Positions 24,459 to 33,429 of a DNA stretch of 64,000 bases are shown one piece after another. The position numbers and the translations under genes are program-made. Position 1 is the first letter of the stretch; the number at the start of each line of letters is the position of its first letter. Below the pieces are notes generated by a model that was given only the letters and a program-made list of their open reading frames with translations, had not been told where the DNA came from and searched no databases. The stretch comes from Solobacterium sp. UBA1761 (GTDB lineage Bacteria > Bacillota_I > Bacilli_A > Erysipelotrichales > Erysipelotrichaceae): NCBI GenBank assembly GCA_002315565.1, contig DCHD01000042.1:1-64000 (forward strand), read 5' to 3'.

Positions 24459-25458
24459 GATTAGCTTTAAGTACTCTTAAGACATTGAGATAACTGATTT
24501 TGTCTATTTCCTCATCAGTATATCCGATGTCTTTTAATCTGCTTAGAATCTTTGGCATATATGTAGCATCTTTCATTTCAATATTGTCGTTTGAGATGCC
24601 ATCGAAGTCACTGCCTAAACCGATATAGTCAATTCCTATAAGGTTCTTTATATATTCGATATGTTTTACTACGTCATCAATGGTTGCTTCTTCATCATCT
24701 CTTCTTAAGAAATCATGACAGAAGTTGATGCCAACTACGCCGTTATTCTTCTTTAATGCCAGCAGCATTTCATCAGTCATGTTTCTTGGGTGGTCAGCAA
24801 TGTTTCTGACACAGGAATGTGAGCAGACTATAGGTTTAGAAGAATATTCTATACAGTCAAAGAAGGTTTTATCTGATGCATGTGAACAGTCAATAACCAT
24901 GCCCAGCTCATTCATCTTTCTGATAAACTCAATACCCTTTTGAGTTAGCCCATCTTTAATGTTGGCGGTTGGCTTTATTGTTGTATTTGAAGTAACAGTT
25001 CTTTTATTGATACCGGTCAGATCAATATTGGGACTTGCCAGTTCATTCTTAAAATTCCAGGTAATGGTCATAAGTCTTATACCTCTATTGAAGAAGTGTT
25101 CAAGTTTACTTATATCTCCAAGACAGACTCCACCTTCTTCAATAGTCAGCAAAGAAGAAAGTTTATTTTCCTTGAGGTTTCTTTCAATATCTGAATAGGT
25201 ATAGACAGGAGTAATAAATTCTTTGTTTTTATCCAACTCCTCATAATACCTGTCTATCATTTCGTTACAGTAAACATAAGGGTTGTAGTTTTCTTCTTTA
25301 TCGTTCTCATAAAGAATAAACATCGCAAAGCACTGAAGGAAGTAATCAGAAGAATTAAGTATTTTAAGATTGATCATTCTCTCGGCATCATAAAGCGAAA
25401 GGTTTTTATCTTCCATCAAGGAAGATATTGTATCTGAATGCATATCTATAATTTTCAT
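24448..25458 (-). CDS. Membrane-dipeptidase-family zinc peptidase (M19)
   Basis: This 336-residue enzyme is of the renal dipeptidase family, which hydrolyses dipeptides, including those with D residues, at a two-zinc site. Zinc-ligand regions are IIDMHSDTI at the N-terminus, LTIEEGGVCLGD (bridging Glu), DCSHASDKTFFD and CSHSCVRNIADHPRN. The end GLGSDFDGIS carries the last catalytic Asp. I placed the start at 25458, because a -10 TATAAT ends 6 bases before it and the upstream in-frame ATG (25482) would precede the transcript start. It stands alone and converges on the fumarase operon. Confidence 0.92.
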   Translation of the reverse strand: MKIIDMHSDTISSLMEDKNLSLYDAERMINLKILNSSDYFLQCFAMFILYENDKEENYNPYVYCNEMIDRYYEELDKNKEFITPVYTYSDIERNLKENKLSSLLTIEEGGVCLGDISKLEHFFNRGIRLMTITWNFKNELASPNIDLTGINKRTVTSNTTIKPTANIKDGLTQKGIEFIRKMNELGMVIDCSHASDKTFFDCIEYSSKPIVCSHSCVRNIADHPRNMTDEMLLALKKNNGVVGINFCHDFLRRDDEEATIDDVVKHIEYIKNLIGIDYIGLGSDFDGISNDNIEMKDATYMPKILSRLKDIGYTDEEIDKISYLNVLRVLKANLKD

Positions 25459-25464
25459 AAAATA

Positions 25465-25470
25465 ATTATA
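25465..25470 (-). promoter_or_regulatory. -10 element of the dipeptidase gene, leaderless type
   Basis: Minus-strand TATAAT is followed by TATTTT and the ATG. No ribosome site can lie on the predicted transcript. Confidence 0.5.
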
Positions 25471-25496
25471 AACTCCTAACACTATATATTAATAAG

Positions 25497-25502
25497 TATA
25501 AT
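25497..25502 (+). promoter_or_regulatory. -10 element of the rhamnose operon
   Basis: TATAAT predicts a start near 25508, giving a very short leader that still contains GTGAGGA before ATG 25520. Confidence 0.5.
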
Positions 25503-25519
25503 AATTGTGAGGATTACAA

Positions 25520-26443
25520 ATGAACAAGAGCGAACTCGTTAAATCAATACAGAACAACGGCATAAAAGGCATGATTGTCAGGTTTGCTTACATTCTTTCT
25601 AAACCTAAAAAAACAATAGAAGTCATTAAACTTAAAAGCAGCAAGATAAAAGACTATCCGGTTTTTGAATTGAATGAAACTATAGATAAAGAATGTCTTT
25701 TCAAATATAAAGATGAAACCAGAATACTTATACAGGTTCATATCTATTACGTTGATCTGCTTAATGAAATTATTGATGAATTGAACCATTTTCCATTCAA
25801 ATATAATCTCTATATCTCAACTACAGACAATATCAGAAAAGAAGAGATAGAAAAAGCGATTAAGGATAAGGTGAACGCTGAAGACACGGTTATTGAAGTA
25901 TTTGACAATAAAGGAAGAGATGTTTATCCGTTCATGAAGCAGGTAAGAAACATATATAGCAATTACGACTATCTTCTTCATCTTCACACCAAGAAATCCA
26001 AAGACTCTAAACTTGGTGATGACTGGAGACGGTATCTTTATAGAGGGTTACTTGGAAGTAAAGATAATATTGAAAGAATTATCAGCTGTTTTGAAACAGA
26101 TAAAGAAATTGGAATTATGTATCCGGAAACATATGGACCATTAAAGAGCTCAATATATTATGGATACAATACAGATAACATAAACAGACTAGCCAATAAT
26201 CTGGGTATTAAAAGAAAATATTCGGACAAAGATAAAAGAGTTATGTTTCCAGCAGGTGATATGTTCTGGATAAGAAGCAAGGCCATAAAAAGGCTCTTGG
26301 ATTATGAAATAAAAGAAACAGATATCCCAGAAGAAAAAGATCAGTTCGATGGTACAATGATGCATGCCATTGAAAGAATGTGGACAAACATCATTGAAGC
26401 CGACGGCTATAAAACAGTTGTTTACAAGGTAACAGAAAAATGA
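25520..26443 (+). CDS. RgpF-like rhamnan synthesis glycosyltransferase
   Basis: This 307-residue cytosolic product matches the rhamnan synthesis protein F family. Diagnostic parts are ILIQVHIYYVDLLNEII, the NKGRDVYPFM segment near residue 140, YLLHLHTKKS near 155 and PAGDMFWIRSKA near 245. RgpF-family enzymes add rhamnose or decorate rhamnan polymers. It overlaps the rfbC gene by four bases and sits with rfbC and rfbD, which make the rhamnose donor, so the three are one operon. Confidence 0.88.
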   Translation: MNKSELVKSIQNNGIKGMIVRFAYILSKPKKTIEVIKLKSSKIKDYPVFELNETIDKECLFKYKDETRILIQVHIYYVDLLNEIIDELNHFPFKYNLYISTTDNIRKEEIEKAIKDKVNAEDTVIEVFDNKGRDVYPFMKQVRNIYSNYDYLLHLHTKKSKDSKLGDDWRRYLYRGLLGSKDNIERIISCFETDKEIGIMYPETYGPLKSSIYYGYNTDNINRLANNLGIKRKYSDKDKRVMFPAGDMFWIRSKAIKRLLDYEIKETDIPEEKDQFDGTMMHAIERMWTNIIEADGYKTVVYKVTEK

Positions 26444-27015
26444 AATTGAACACTACAAAAATCGAAGGTTTATATGTCATAGACAGCGACTGTTATAAAG
26501 ACAACAGAGGCTGGTTTATGGAAACCTACAACAAAGAAAAATATGAAGAACTGGGGCTCAGTACTGTTTTTGTTCAAGATAATCTTTCCTATTCAAAACA
26601 GAAAGGTACAATCAGAGGTTTACATTATCAGTTGGCACCATATTCTCAAGCCAAACTTGTCAGATGTATAAAAGGAAGAATTGTTGATGTTGCAGTAGAT
26701 ATCAGAAAAGGCTCACCTACCTATGGCAAGTGGACAGCAACTGAGCTTTCAGAAGAAAATATGAGAACAGTCTATATTCCACAGGGTTTTGCTCATGGGT
26801 TCATCACTCTTACTGATGAAGTTGAGTTCATGTACAAATGTGATAACTTCTATAACAAAGAATCCGAAAAAACAATCAGATATGATGATTCAGATATTAA
26901 TATCGACTGGGAGTATCTTCTAGAAGGCAATACACCTGTATTATCAGATAAAGATAAGGATGCCCCTTCTTTTAAAGATGCAGAAAACAACTTCATTTAT
27001 AAGGACAACTGTTAA
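26440..27015 (+). CDS. rfbC: dTDP-4-dehydrorhamnose 3,5-epimerase
   Basis: This 191-residue cupin-fold enzyme is the third step of dTDP-L-rhamnose synthesis. Motifs are DNRGWFMETYNKEKY, FVQDNLSYS, the GTIRGLHYQ segment with the catalytic histidine, and YIPQGFAHGF. Length is standard. The start overlaps the glycosyltransferase stop (ATGA) and the stop overlaps the rfbD start (TAATG). The first two enzymes of the pathway (rfbA, rfbB) are not in the window. Confidence 0.96.
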   Translation: MKLNTTKIEGLYVIDSDCYKDNRGWFMETYNKEKYEELGLSTVFVQDNLSYSKQKGTIRGLHYQLAPYSQAKLVRCIKGRIVDVAVDIRKGSPTYGKWTATELSEENMRTVYIPQGFAHGFITLTDEVEFMYKCDNFYNKESEKTIRYDDSDINIDWEYLLEGNTPVLSDKDKDAPSFKDAENNFIYKDNC

Positions 27016-27926
27016 TGAGAATACTGGTAACAGGAGCTAACGGACAGCTTGGACACGATGTTGTAAAAGAGGCATTAAAAAGAGGTTTTGAAGTTGTCGG
27101 GACCGGCTCTAGAGATAAAGAGAATAGACCAATCGATTCAAATTATATTCAACTCGATATAAAAGACAGAGATGCTGTTTTTAGTGTGATTGAAAAAGTC
27201 AGACCTGACATTGTTATCCATTGTGCTGCCTGGACAAATGTCGATATGGCAGAAAAAAAAGAAAACAGAGATAAAGTATATGCAGTTAATCATCTTGGCA
27301 CAAAACATATTGCCGAAGCCTGCAGAAAGATCGATGCAAAGATACTCTATATTTCAACCGATTATGTATTCTCTGGCCATGGTGATAAACCGTACCCTTC
27401 TGACTGCGATGTTTTCTTACCGCTTAATGTCTATGGAGATTCCAAACTTCAGGGTGAAAATGAAATACGCGAAATGCTGAAAAAGTATTTTATTATTCGC
27501 ACCTCATGGGTATATGGCATAAACGGCAACAACTTCATAAAGACTATGCTCAACCTATCAAAGAATCACAATGAGATTCAGGTTGTTAATGACCAGATTG
27601 GTAGACCAACTTATACAAAAGACCTTGCAGAACTGATTGTTGAGATGATAAATACAGATAAATACGGAACATATAACGCAACAAATGAAGGCGATTATAT
27701 CTCCTGGTATGACTTTGCAGTTGAGATATTCAAAACAGCGGATATAGAAATAAAAGTTAATCCTGTCAGCACAGAAAAATATGGTTCCTCTACAGCAAGA
27801 AGACCACTTAATTCAAGACTCGATACATCAAAGCTTAAAGATAACGGGTTCACGCCTTTACCAGACTGGAAGGATGGACTGAAAAGATATATGGAAGAGT
27901 TAAAAAAGGATAATTACCTGTCGTAA
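27015..27926 (+). CDS. rfbD: dTDP-4-dehydrorhamnose reductase
   Basis: This 303-residue short-chain dehydrogenase catalyses the last step of dTDP-L-rhamnose synthesis. The NAD(P) motif is VTGANGQLGHDV at the N-terminus. The Ser-Tyr-x3-Lys set is in YISTDYVFSG and VYGDSKLQGE; RTSWVYG and NDQIGRPTYTKDLA are family signatures. Its last codons form one arm of a bidirectional terminator shared with the convergent glycosyltransferase gene, and the stop codon lies at the start of the second arm. Confidence 0.96.
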   Translation: MRILVTGANGQLGHDVVKEALKRGFEVVGTGSRDKENRPIDSNYIQLDIKDRDAVFSVIEKVRPDIVIHCAAWTNVDMAEKKENRDKVYAVNHLGTKHIAEACRKIDAKILYISTDYVFSGHGDKPYPSDCDVFLPLNVYGDSKLQGENEIREMLKKYFIIRTSWVYGINGNNFIKTMLNLSKNHNEIQVVNDQIGRPTYTKDLAELIVEMINTDKYGTYNATNEGDYISWYDFAVEIFKTADIEIKVNPVSTEKYGSSTARRPLNSRLDTSKLKDNGFTPLPDWKDGLKRYMEELKKDNYLS

Positions 27927-27936
27927 TTATCCTTTT
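27904..27936 (+). terminator. Bidirectional terminator encoded inside the 3' ends of two convergent genes
   Basis: AAAAGGATAATTA (27904-27916) and TAATTATCCTTTT (27924-27936) form a perfect 13-bp stem with a 7-base loop. Each strand ends in a T tract. Both stop codons lie within it, at 27924-27926 (plus) and 27914-27916 (minus). Confidence 0.9.
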
Positions 27937-28699
27937 CTCCATATTTAAGTATTGTCGCTAGAAACTTCGCAACAGGTTCGCTGTGGAACCTTCGATAGAT
28001 AATCAGATCTTCTTTTGTACGTGAAGAATCTTTTATATTACCTGCAGTAGTAGAGCTGTCGGTTATACGGTGTTTCATCAGATACTTTGGTATATAGACA
28101 AACTTTCCTTTTAGTCTGCTTAGTCTTTCCCAGCAGTCCCAGTCAAGATTCTGTCTGAATGATGAATCAAACTGATTTACACAGAACTTCTTATTGAAAG
28201 TAACCGAAGGACAGCAGATGGTATCGGCTATTGAAAGAATAGCTCTGCGCATGCCAATACTTCTTTTAAAAAAGATTAGCGGAAAGTTCATAATGTTTTT
28301 TATTATCAGATTGGTTGAATATCTTTTTTCTTTGCTTGTATAAAGATAGGAACCTTTTGAATGGGCGATGATGGTTTCATCGTCAATGTTTTTTAACACA
28401 TATTTAAGATAATCTCTTTCATATATATCATCTTGATGACAGAGGGTATAGAATTTTGTATCTACAATACTGGTGGCATAATTCCAGTCTGCAGCGATGC
28501 CCTTTCCACCTTCGTTAATAAATAATGGCAGTTCATATTTATCAGCAATATCTTTAATCGTTTTATTTGGTGTAGAGGTTACAATTATCGCTTTTGAAAA
28601 GATGCTCTGATTCATAAGAGAGTTAACACATTCTTCAAGGTATCTGTTTTCGCCATATGCACAGATGACGAATGTATGTTCTAAAGGATTTATTGTCAT
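27914..28699 (-). CDS. Family 2 glycosyltransferase
   Basis: This 261-residue GT-A enzyme opens with HTFVICAYGENRYLEECV, has VTSTPNKTI and the metal-site region YTLCHQDDIY near residue 105, and the acceptor-side segment NLDWDCWERLSRLKG. No membrane helices are evident. It follows the large membrane protein gene by four bases on the same strand, so the two form an operon. Donor and acceptor are unknown. The gene has no Shine-Dalgarno sequence. A TAGAAT ending 6 bases before its ATG could be coincidence, or a second leaderless promoter inside the upstream gene. Confidence 0.85.
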   Translation of the reverse strand: MTINPLEHTFVICAYGENRYLEECVNSLMNQSIFSKAIIVTSTPNKTIKDIADKYELPLFINEGGKGIAADWNYATSIVDTKFYTLCHQDDIYERDYLKYVLKNIDDETIIAHSKGSYLYTSKEKRYSTNLIIKNIMNFPLIFFKRSIGMRRAILSIADTICCPSVTFNKKFCVNQFDSSFRQNLDWDCWERLSRLKGKFVYIPKYLMKHRITDSSTTAGNIKDSSRTKEDLIIYRRFHSEPVAKFLATILKYGEKDNYDR

Positions 28700-28703
28700 A
28701 GTA

Positions 28704-30539
28704 TTATTCTAAATTAATTGGCTCAAAATAGATTTCTTCTTCCCAAACATAATCAATTCTGTAAAGGCAGTCTGTAACAGGATTTCCTTCTCCATACCAG
28801 AAATAGGTTCTGAAAGTATCATCTAGGTCAAGAAGGAAAAGATAATCATATTCAGCAAGCATTTTTCTGAATTCGTTTTCCCAGATTGCTTCCCCATTAT
28901 CGTAATCCTCATCACCGGCATAGGATATATCAAGATATGTATATCTGCCGTTGTTGTATGGAACAGCATAACGCATTGCACACTGTTTTTCGTTGTTTGT
29001 CTGATTTATTACCAGAACCTTTTCGTTTTCACCGATAACTTCGTCATATTCTTTTAATAGAGCAATCAGTTCATCATAAGGTCCCTTTTCAGTAAGTTGT
29101 GGAACGCTAGTTCTGATGGTTCCGGGACGTATCATTAGGCAGATAACAATTCCTAATATTGCAAGGCTTCTGTAGCTGTCGATTGTTTTTATAGACCAGA
29201 TATTGAAAAGCATAAAGAATCCAGCAAGAACATATGTAAGCATATATCGATCAAACATAACCAGGCCTGGTCCTTCAATATAGCCAAACAGATAGACATA
29301 ACACAGCAGCATTGCATAGGCATATCCGATTCCGCCAGCAAGATAAACAATAGCAGTGGTTACTGATTCTTTGAGATTGTCCTTTATTCCTGATAACGCT
29401 AAGCCAACAGGTATGATTAACATAAAACTTGCATAGCTTATTTTAATAGGCCAGGATATTACTCCGTTATGGAATAGCGCATCAATAAAGTTAAGAACAG
29501 TGGTTTCCTCAATATCTTTTAAAGTTCCATTGAAATAGTCAATTGGGAAAAAGAAACTGATTTCACTTGCATTGAACTTTAAAGTAAGTTCATATGTATC
29601 AATAAGAATATTCCATGACTTAAGAAGCAACAAAGGCACAGAAATCATCAGAATAAAGAAATGAATATTTCTGATGTTGAACTCTTTTCTGACTGCTTTG
29701 AAAACAAGATAATAGATAACAACCAGAAAACAGAAAGCGATGCTGATCTGTTTGGTAAGAATCAGTGCACTTAAACCAATACCGATAAAAAGATAATCAC
29801 TTTTTCCGTTTTCAGAAAAGATAATATATACAAAAAGAAAACCAATAAGATAGGCAATCGGCCAGTCAATATAGATGGAATTATAGAAGAAAGTATCATA
29901 GGCTATCGAAGGAGTGAAACCAACAGAATAGCCAAGAAGTATTGCCAATACAGTAATGGTTGCTGTTTTTAGCCAGTTACAGGAAACAAGCTCCTTTTCA
30001 ATCAGCGGTAGAAACATTGTAAGCTCTGTAAAGTTTAAAGCCATGTAGCAGAGTCTTTCTTCATATGCTCCTTCGACAAAGCACCAGAATGTTTCCAGCA
30101 ACGAAAAGAAAGGTGGATATTCCTTGTTGTAGTACATCAAAGACTCAGGGACACAATAGAACTCTTTAAGTCGGAAAGATTCTTTAACCATTAAGCCCCA
30201 GTGTGCATATTCATCAACATGTGAGAATACCTGTCCCCAGTGATAGATGACTACAAACACAAAGAAGAACAGGGAAATCAGTAAAGCTCTAGTAAAAAGA
30301 AGACTAAAAAATTCTTTTTTGTTTCTTATTGACTGAATAATTCCAAGTACAAGTCCTGACAAAGGAAGAACTAAACTTAAAAGAAAGCCCGTTGTCAAAT
30401 CAGAAAAATAACTGAAAATATAAAACAGCAATGTCTCTAGCAATATTCCAAAAGGAAAAACTTCTCCGATTTTTCTTTTTGTAAGACAAGAGAGTGCCAC
30501 TGCAGACAATCCATATATCAGATATACAAATATCAGCAT
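28704..30539 (-). CDS. Large polytopic membrane protein, GT-C-like
   Basis: This 611-residue product has about 13 membrane helices and a soluble C-terminal domain of roughly 120 residues (from about 490). The acidic loop after an early helix (VDEYAHWGLMVKESFRLKE) and ESLMYYNKEYPPFFSLLE resemble GT-C glycosyltransferases that use lipid-phosphate sugars. The substrate is unknown. I chose the ATG at 30539 because an extended -10 (TGCGATAAT) ends 6 bases before it; an in-frame ATG at 30605 would lie inside the divergent gene. The partial gene at the right end of the window looks like the same family. Confidence 0.7.
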   Translation of the reverse strand: MLIFVYLIYGLSAVALSCLTKRKIGEVFPFGILLETLLFYIFSYFSDLTTGFLLSLVLPLSGLVLGIIQSIRNKKEFFSLLFTRALLISLFFFVFVVIYHWGQVFSHVDEYAHWGLMVKESFRLKEFYCVPESLMYYNKEYPPFFSLLETFWCFVEGAYEERLCYMALNFTELTMFLPLIEKELVSCNWLKTATITVLAILLGYSVGFTPSIAYDTFFYNSIYIDWPIAYLIGFLFVYIIFSENGKSDYLFIGIGLSALILTKQISIAFCFLVVIYYLVFKAVRKEFNIRNIHFFILMISVPLLLLKSWNILIDTYELTLKFNASEISFFFPIDYFNGTLKDIEETTVLNFIDALFHNGVISWPIKISYASFMLIIPVGLALSGIKDNLKESVTTAIVYLAGGIGYAYAMLLCYVYLFGYIEGPGLVMFDRYMLTYVLAGFFMLFNIWSIKTIDSYRSLAILGIVICLMIRPGTIRTSVPQLTEKGPYDELIALLKEYDEVIGENEKVLVINQTNNEKQCAMRYAVPYNNGRYTYLDISYAGDEDYDNGEAIWENEFRKMLAEYDYLFLLDLDDTFRTYFWYGEGNPVTDCLYRIDYVWEEEIYFEPINLE

Positions 30540-30545
30540 ATATAA

Positions 30546-30554
30546 ATTATCGCA
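30546..30554 (-). promoter_or_regulatory. Extended -10 of the GT-C-like/glycosyltransferase operon, leaderless type
   Basis: Minus-strand TGC-GATAAT is followed by TTATAT and ATG 30539. It lies back to back with the plus-strand -10 at 30566 in a 38-base gap between the two start codons. Confidence 0.5.
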
Positions 30555-30565
30555 CAGCAATAGTC

Positions 30566-30571
30566 TATACT
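30566..30571 (+). promoter_or_regulatory. -10 element of the glycosyltransferase at 30578, leaderless type
   Basis: TATACT is followed by TAAAAT and ATG 30578. No Shine-Dalgarno sequence is present. Confidence 0.45.
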
Positions 30572-30577
30572 TAAAAT

Positions 30578-31243
30578 ATGAAAACTCTGGTAATAGTTCC
30601 TGCATATAACGAAGAGAACAATATCGTATCCGTAGTCGAAAAGATTAAAGCTTTGAAATACGATTACGTTGTAATAAATGACTGCAGCATTGACAGAACA
30701 AAAGAAGTCGTGGCTGAACACGACATAAACTGCATTAATCTTCAAAAGAATATCGGTATATCAGGAGTAACTGTCAAGGGCTTTGAATATGCAAGAAAGC
30801 ATGGTTATGACTGTGTGGTTTGTGTTGACGGCGATGGTCAGCATCAGCCAATGTACGTTCCAGATCTTGAAAAGGCAATTGAAAAAGGAAACGATTATGC
30901 GATTGGCTCAAGATACGTAACTGAAAAGAAACCATATAATCCAAGAATGATTGGAAGCAGGGTTCTTGTCTTTCTTATCAGACTCAAAACAGGCAGAACA
31001 ATAAACGACCCGACAAGCGGTATGAGAGCTGTCGGAGATACAGTAATAGATGAATTCCTTGAAAGAACACATTTTCATGCTGAACCTGATGGCGTCTGCT
31101 ATCTTTTAAGGAAAGGCTACAAAGTAAAAGAAGTTCAGGTAAAAATGCTTGAAAGAAATGATGGAAGAAGTTATTTCATAAAGCCATGGAACGCGATTAA
31201 GTTCATGTTTATAAATATAACTTCTATCCTGTTTATGAGGTAA
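30578..31243 (+). CDS. DPM1-like family 2 glycosyltransferase
   Basis: This 221-residue GT-A enzyme has TLVIVPAYNEENNI at the N-terminus, the donor site YVVINDCSIDRTKE and the metal site VDGDGQHQP. NDPTSGMRA is also a hallmark of polyprenyl-phosphate sugar transferases. Unlike the gene at 15529 it has no C-terminal membrane helices. It starts an operon with the membrane protein that begins three bases after its stop codon, which could use its lipid-linked sugar. Confidence 0.9.
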   Translation: MKTLVIVPAYNEENNIVSVVEKIKALKYDYVVINDCSIDRTKEVVAEHDINCINLQKNIGISGVTVKGFEYARKHGYDCVVCVDGDGQHQPMYVPDLEKAIEKGNDYAIGSRYVTEKKPYNPRMIGSRVLVFLIRLKTGRTINDPTSGMRAVGDTVIDEFLERTHFHAEPDGVCYLLRKGYKVKEVQVKMLERNDGRSYFIKPWNAIKFMFINITSILFMR

Positions 31244-31246
31244 AAG

Positions 31247-33262
31247 ATGCAGTATTTTATTTTGCCTTTATTCCTGTATATCCTATCTTCACTTACAGGA
31301 ACAGTACTATTAAACAGACTTAAAATCAGAAGGTTTGTCTTTAACTCGCTGATTGGTTTTTCATTTATTCTTGCTTGTCTCTATGTTCTTTATTTTCCGC
31401 TGGTAATGCTTAATGTAAATATCAGTGTACTGATCGCAGTTACTGCGGTCTTCTTCGCTGTACTTTTGTTTTTTATTTTCAAAGACAGAAAAGATTTAAA
31501 ACCACGCTGCAGTTATATTGATGTGATTGCAGTTATATTGATGGTGGCTGTACAGATCTGGTTTGCTTCAAGAAATACAACCGGGTCATTATGGCGTTAC
31601 GATACAGTTTCCTATACCAATTTGATTGCCGGGTCAATATATGGTGAAGGTATTAATTCAATTGACTGGTCAAACGGTTATTCATATGGTTTTCTTACTG
31701 GATATTCATTCCAATCGTTTTATAAACTGGCCAGTGTTTTATATTGTCTGATGCTGAATCTTTGTAATGCCGTCAAAGTTAATTTCTATATCTACACTCA
31801 GCATGTCTGGATGTATGCACTGCTGTTATATACCTTTATCAGTGAACTGATTGTCAATTTTATTCATGAACTGAATATCAGAAGAAATGGTACAAAGATT
31901 CTTATTGTACTGTTCTTTATTTTCTTTATGGGTAACTTCTACTGGAACTCAGAACAGGCCTATCTTGGTAACTCATTTCGAATGATTATGCTTTCATATC
32001 TGATATATTATCTTTCTTTGTATTTTAAAGAAGAAGACAACAAGTATCTCTGGATGCTGATTATCTTTAATTATGCCAACAGTGCCTGTGCCAACAGCAA
32101 TACTACAACTGTTATGATTCTGACTTTTGTTATCTGGGCTGTAAGCAAGACAAAGAAGGGTTTACTGAAATATATGGCAGCGAGTCTTTATCTCCCTTTA
32201 ATAAACTGTATGTTTCAGGCAATAGGATATAGACCATATATTGAGATAGGCTTAGTTACTGTAATCCTTGTGCTTGTCATTGTGCTTGAAAACTTCATCA
32301 GCTGGATAACAGACAAACTGAAATTGAAGATTGTTGCATTGGTTCTTGTCGGAGCATTTCTGACAATTATGTCTTATCGAGTAACCGGTAACTTCTTTGA
32401 TTTCAGCGCATTCCTTGACAACTGGTCAGGATGGAACGATATGACCTGGGATTATACTGATTTTTCAAGTATCTGGAGAGGTGTCGGTAATATTTGCTAT
32501 TTTGCTTTGATGATTATGGCATTAATAAAATACAAAGAATCCACAATCACCAAAGCCTTGATGATAACGGTACTGGTGTTCTTCAATCCTTTTGCATGCG
32601 AATATCAGGAAGTTCACATGTATGTTTTCTACAGAAACTACGATATCGTCATCAATTACTTTACTCTGTTGATGGGATTCAAGTTCATTGATGAAATTGA
32701 AAAGAATCAGGTAAGGAATATTGTTACAGGTACACTTGCCGCTTCATTCATCTTTATCGGCTATAACCAGCTTAACTATCATCCTGGTATCGGAAATTAT
32801 CTCGGTGTCGGTTTTGAAAAGTCTGATGACTACAACTGCCTGTTAAAGATGAACAATGACACGGATGAAGCACTGCAGTTCATTAAAGAATATCTTAAAG
32901 AAAATAAAATTGAAGACTGTGAAGTCATATCTTCAATTCCGCAGATCAGAACAGAATTCCCACATCTGAAGACACTTTACAACCGTGGATATAATTTCAA
33001 TGGTTACTACGATGACCAGGAACTGTTCAAAGTTTTTTATCATGACGAAGTATGGGGCGAAGGAAATGAATATGCAGATGCCCACTACGGCACAGTTAAT
33101 GAACTGCTTGATGTTTCAACATATACATTGGTAATTCAGGACTCTTCCAAAACTTTCTATGATTATGAAACAGAAACACACGTTGAAGTAAGAACAGTTC
33201 TGAAAGAACACTATTCTCCGATTTTTGAAAACGAGACATATTCAATATTCAGAATTCATTAG
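31247..33262 (+). CDS. Large polytopic membrane protein of surface glycan assembly
   Basis: This 671-residue product has about 13 membrane helices spread over residues 1-515 and a C-terminal soluble domain of about 150 residues. I do not recognise the family with certainty. The topology, and the adjacent DPM1-like transferase, suggest a GT-C-type glycosyltransferase or polymerase. The loop segment SLWRYDTVSYTNLIAGSIYG after the fourth or fifth helix carries an Asp in the place typical of GT-C enzymes. No clear terminator follows; AT-rich inverted repeats lie between it and the mgtE leader. Confidence 0.65.
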   Translation: MQYFILPLFLYILSSLTGTVLLNRLKIRRFVFNSLIGFSFILACLYVLYFPLVMLNVNISVLIAVTAVFFAVLLFFIFKDRKDLKPRCSYIDVIAVILMVAVQIWFASRNTTGSLWRYDTVSYTNLIAGSIYGEGINSIDWSNGYSYGFLTGYSFQSFYKLASVLYCLMLNLCNAVKVNFYIYTQHVWMYALLLYTFISELIVNFIHELNIRRNGTKILIVLFFIFFMGNFYWNSEQAYLGNSFRMIMLSYLIYYLSLYFKEEDNKYLWMLIIFNYANSACANSNTTTVMILTFVIWAVSKTKKGLLKYMAASLYLPLINCMFQAIGYRPYIEIGLVTVILVLVIVLENFISWITDKLKLKIVALVLVGAFLTIMSYRVTGNFFDFSAFLDNWSGWNDMTWDYTDFSSIWRGVGNICYFALMIMALIKYKESTITKALMITVLVFFNPFACEYQEVHMYVFYRNYDIVINYFTLLMGFKFIDEIEKNQVRNIVTGTLAASFIFIGYNQLNYHPGIGNYLGVGFEKSDDYNCLLKMNNDTDEALQFIKEYLKENKIEDCEVISSIPQIRTEFPHLKTLYNRGYNFNGYYDDQELFKVFYHDEVWGEGNEYADAHYGTVNELLDVSTYTLVIQDSSKTFYDYETETHVEVRTVLKEHYSPIFENETYSIFRIH

Positions 33263-33324
33263 TCAAAAAAGACTTTAAAAACGAGTTTTAAAAACATAAA
33301 ATAATAATACAGGAGGGCAATACT

Positions 33325-33411
33325 ATGGATGTTCCGTTATGTAACAAAACATACAAGATAGACTTAGACGAACACCCGAGTGTTGCGTTTGAGTTTGTCT
33401 TGTCTTTTTAA
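33325..33411 (+). CDS. 28-residue upstream ORF preceding mgtE (candidate leader peptide)
   Basis: ATG at 33325 is preceded by a strong ribosome site (AGGAGGG) and runs 28 codons to TAA at 33409. It ends 18 bases before the mgtE ATG, with the mgtE ribosome site (AAAGGAGG) right after its stop. The peptide contains the acidic, proline-bearing stretch KIDLDEHPSV. Acidic and proline-rich leader peptides are known to sense low Mg through ribosome destabilisation upstream of Mg transporter genes in enteric bacteria. A comparable role here is inference. The codons and ribosome site support real translation. Confidence 0.55.
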   Translation: MDVPLCNKTYKIDLDEHPSVAFEFVLSF

Positions 33412-33429
33412 CAAAGGAGGCAAAGACAA

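Noticed and set aside
33263..33429. M-box riboswitch upstream of mgtE
   Set aside because: The leader is about 165 bases and largely A/T-rich, with an ORF in it. I could not find the long helical arrangement expected of an M-box.
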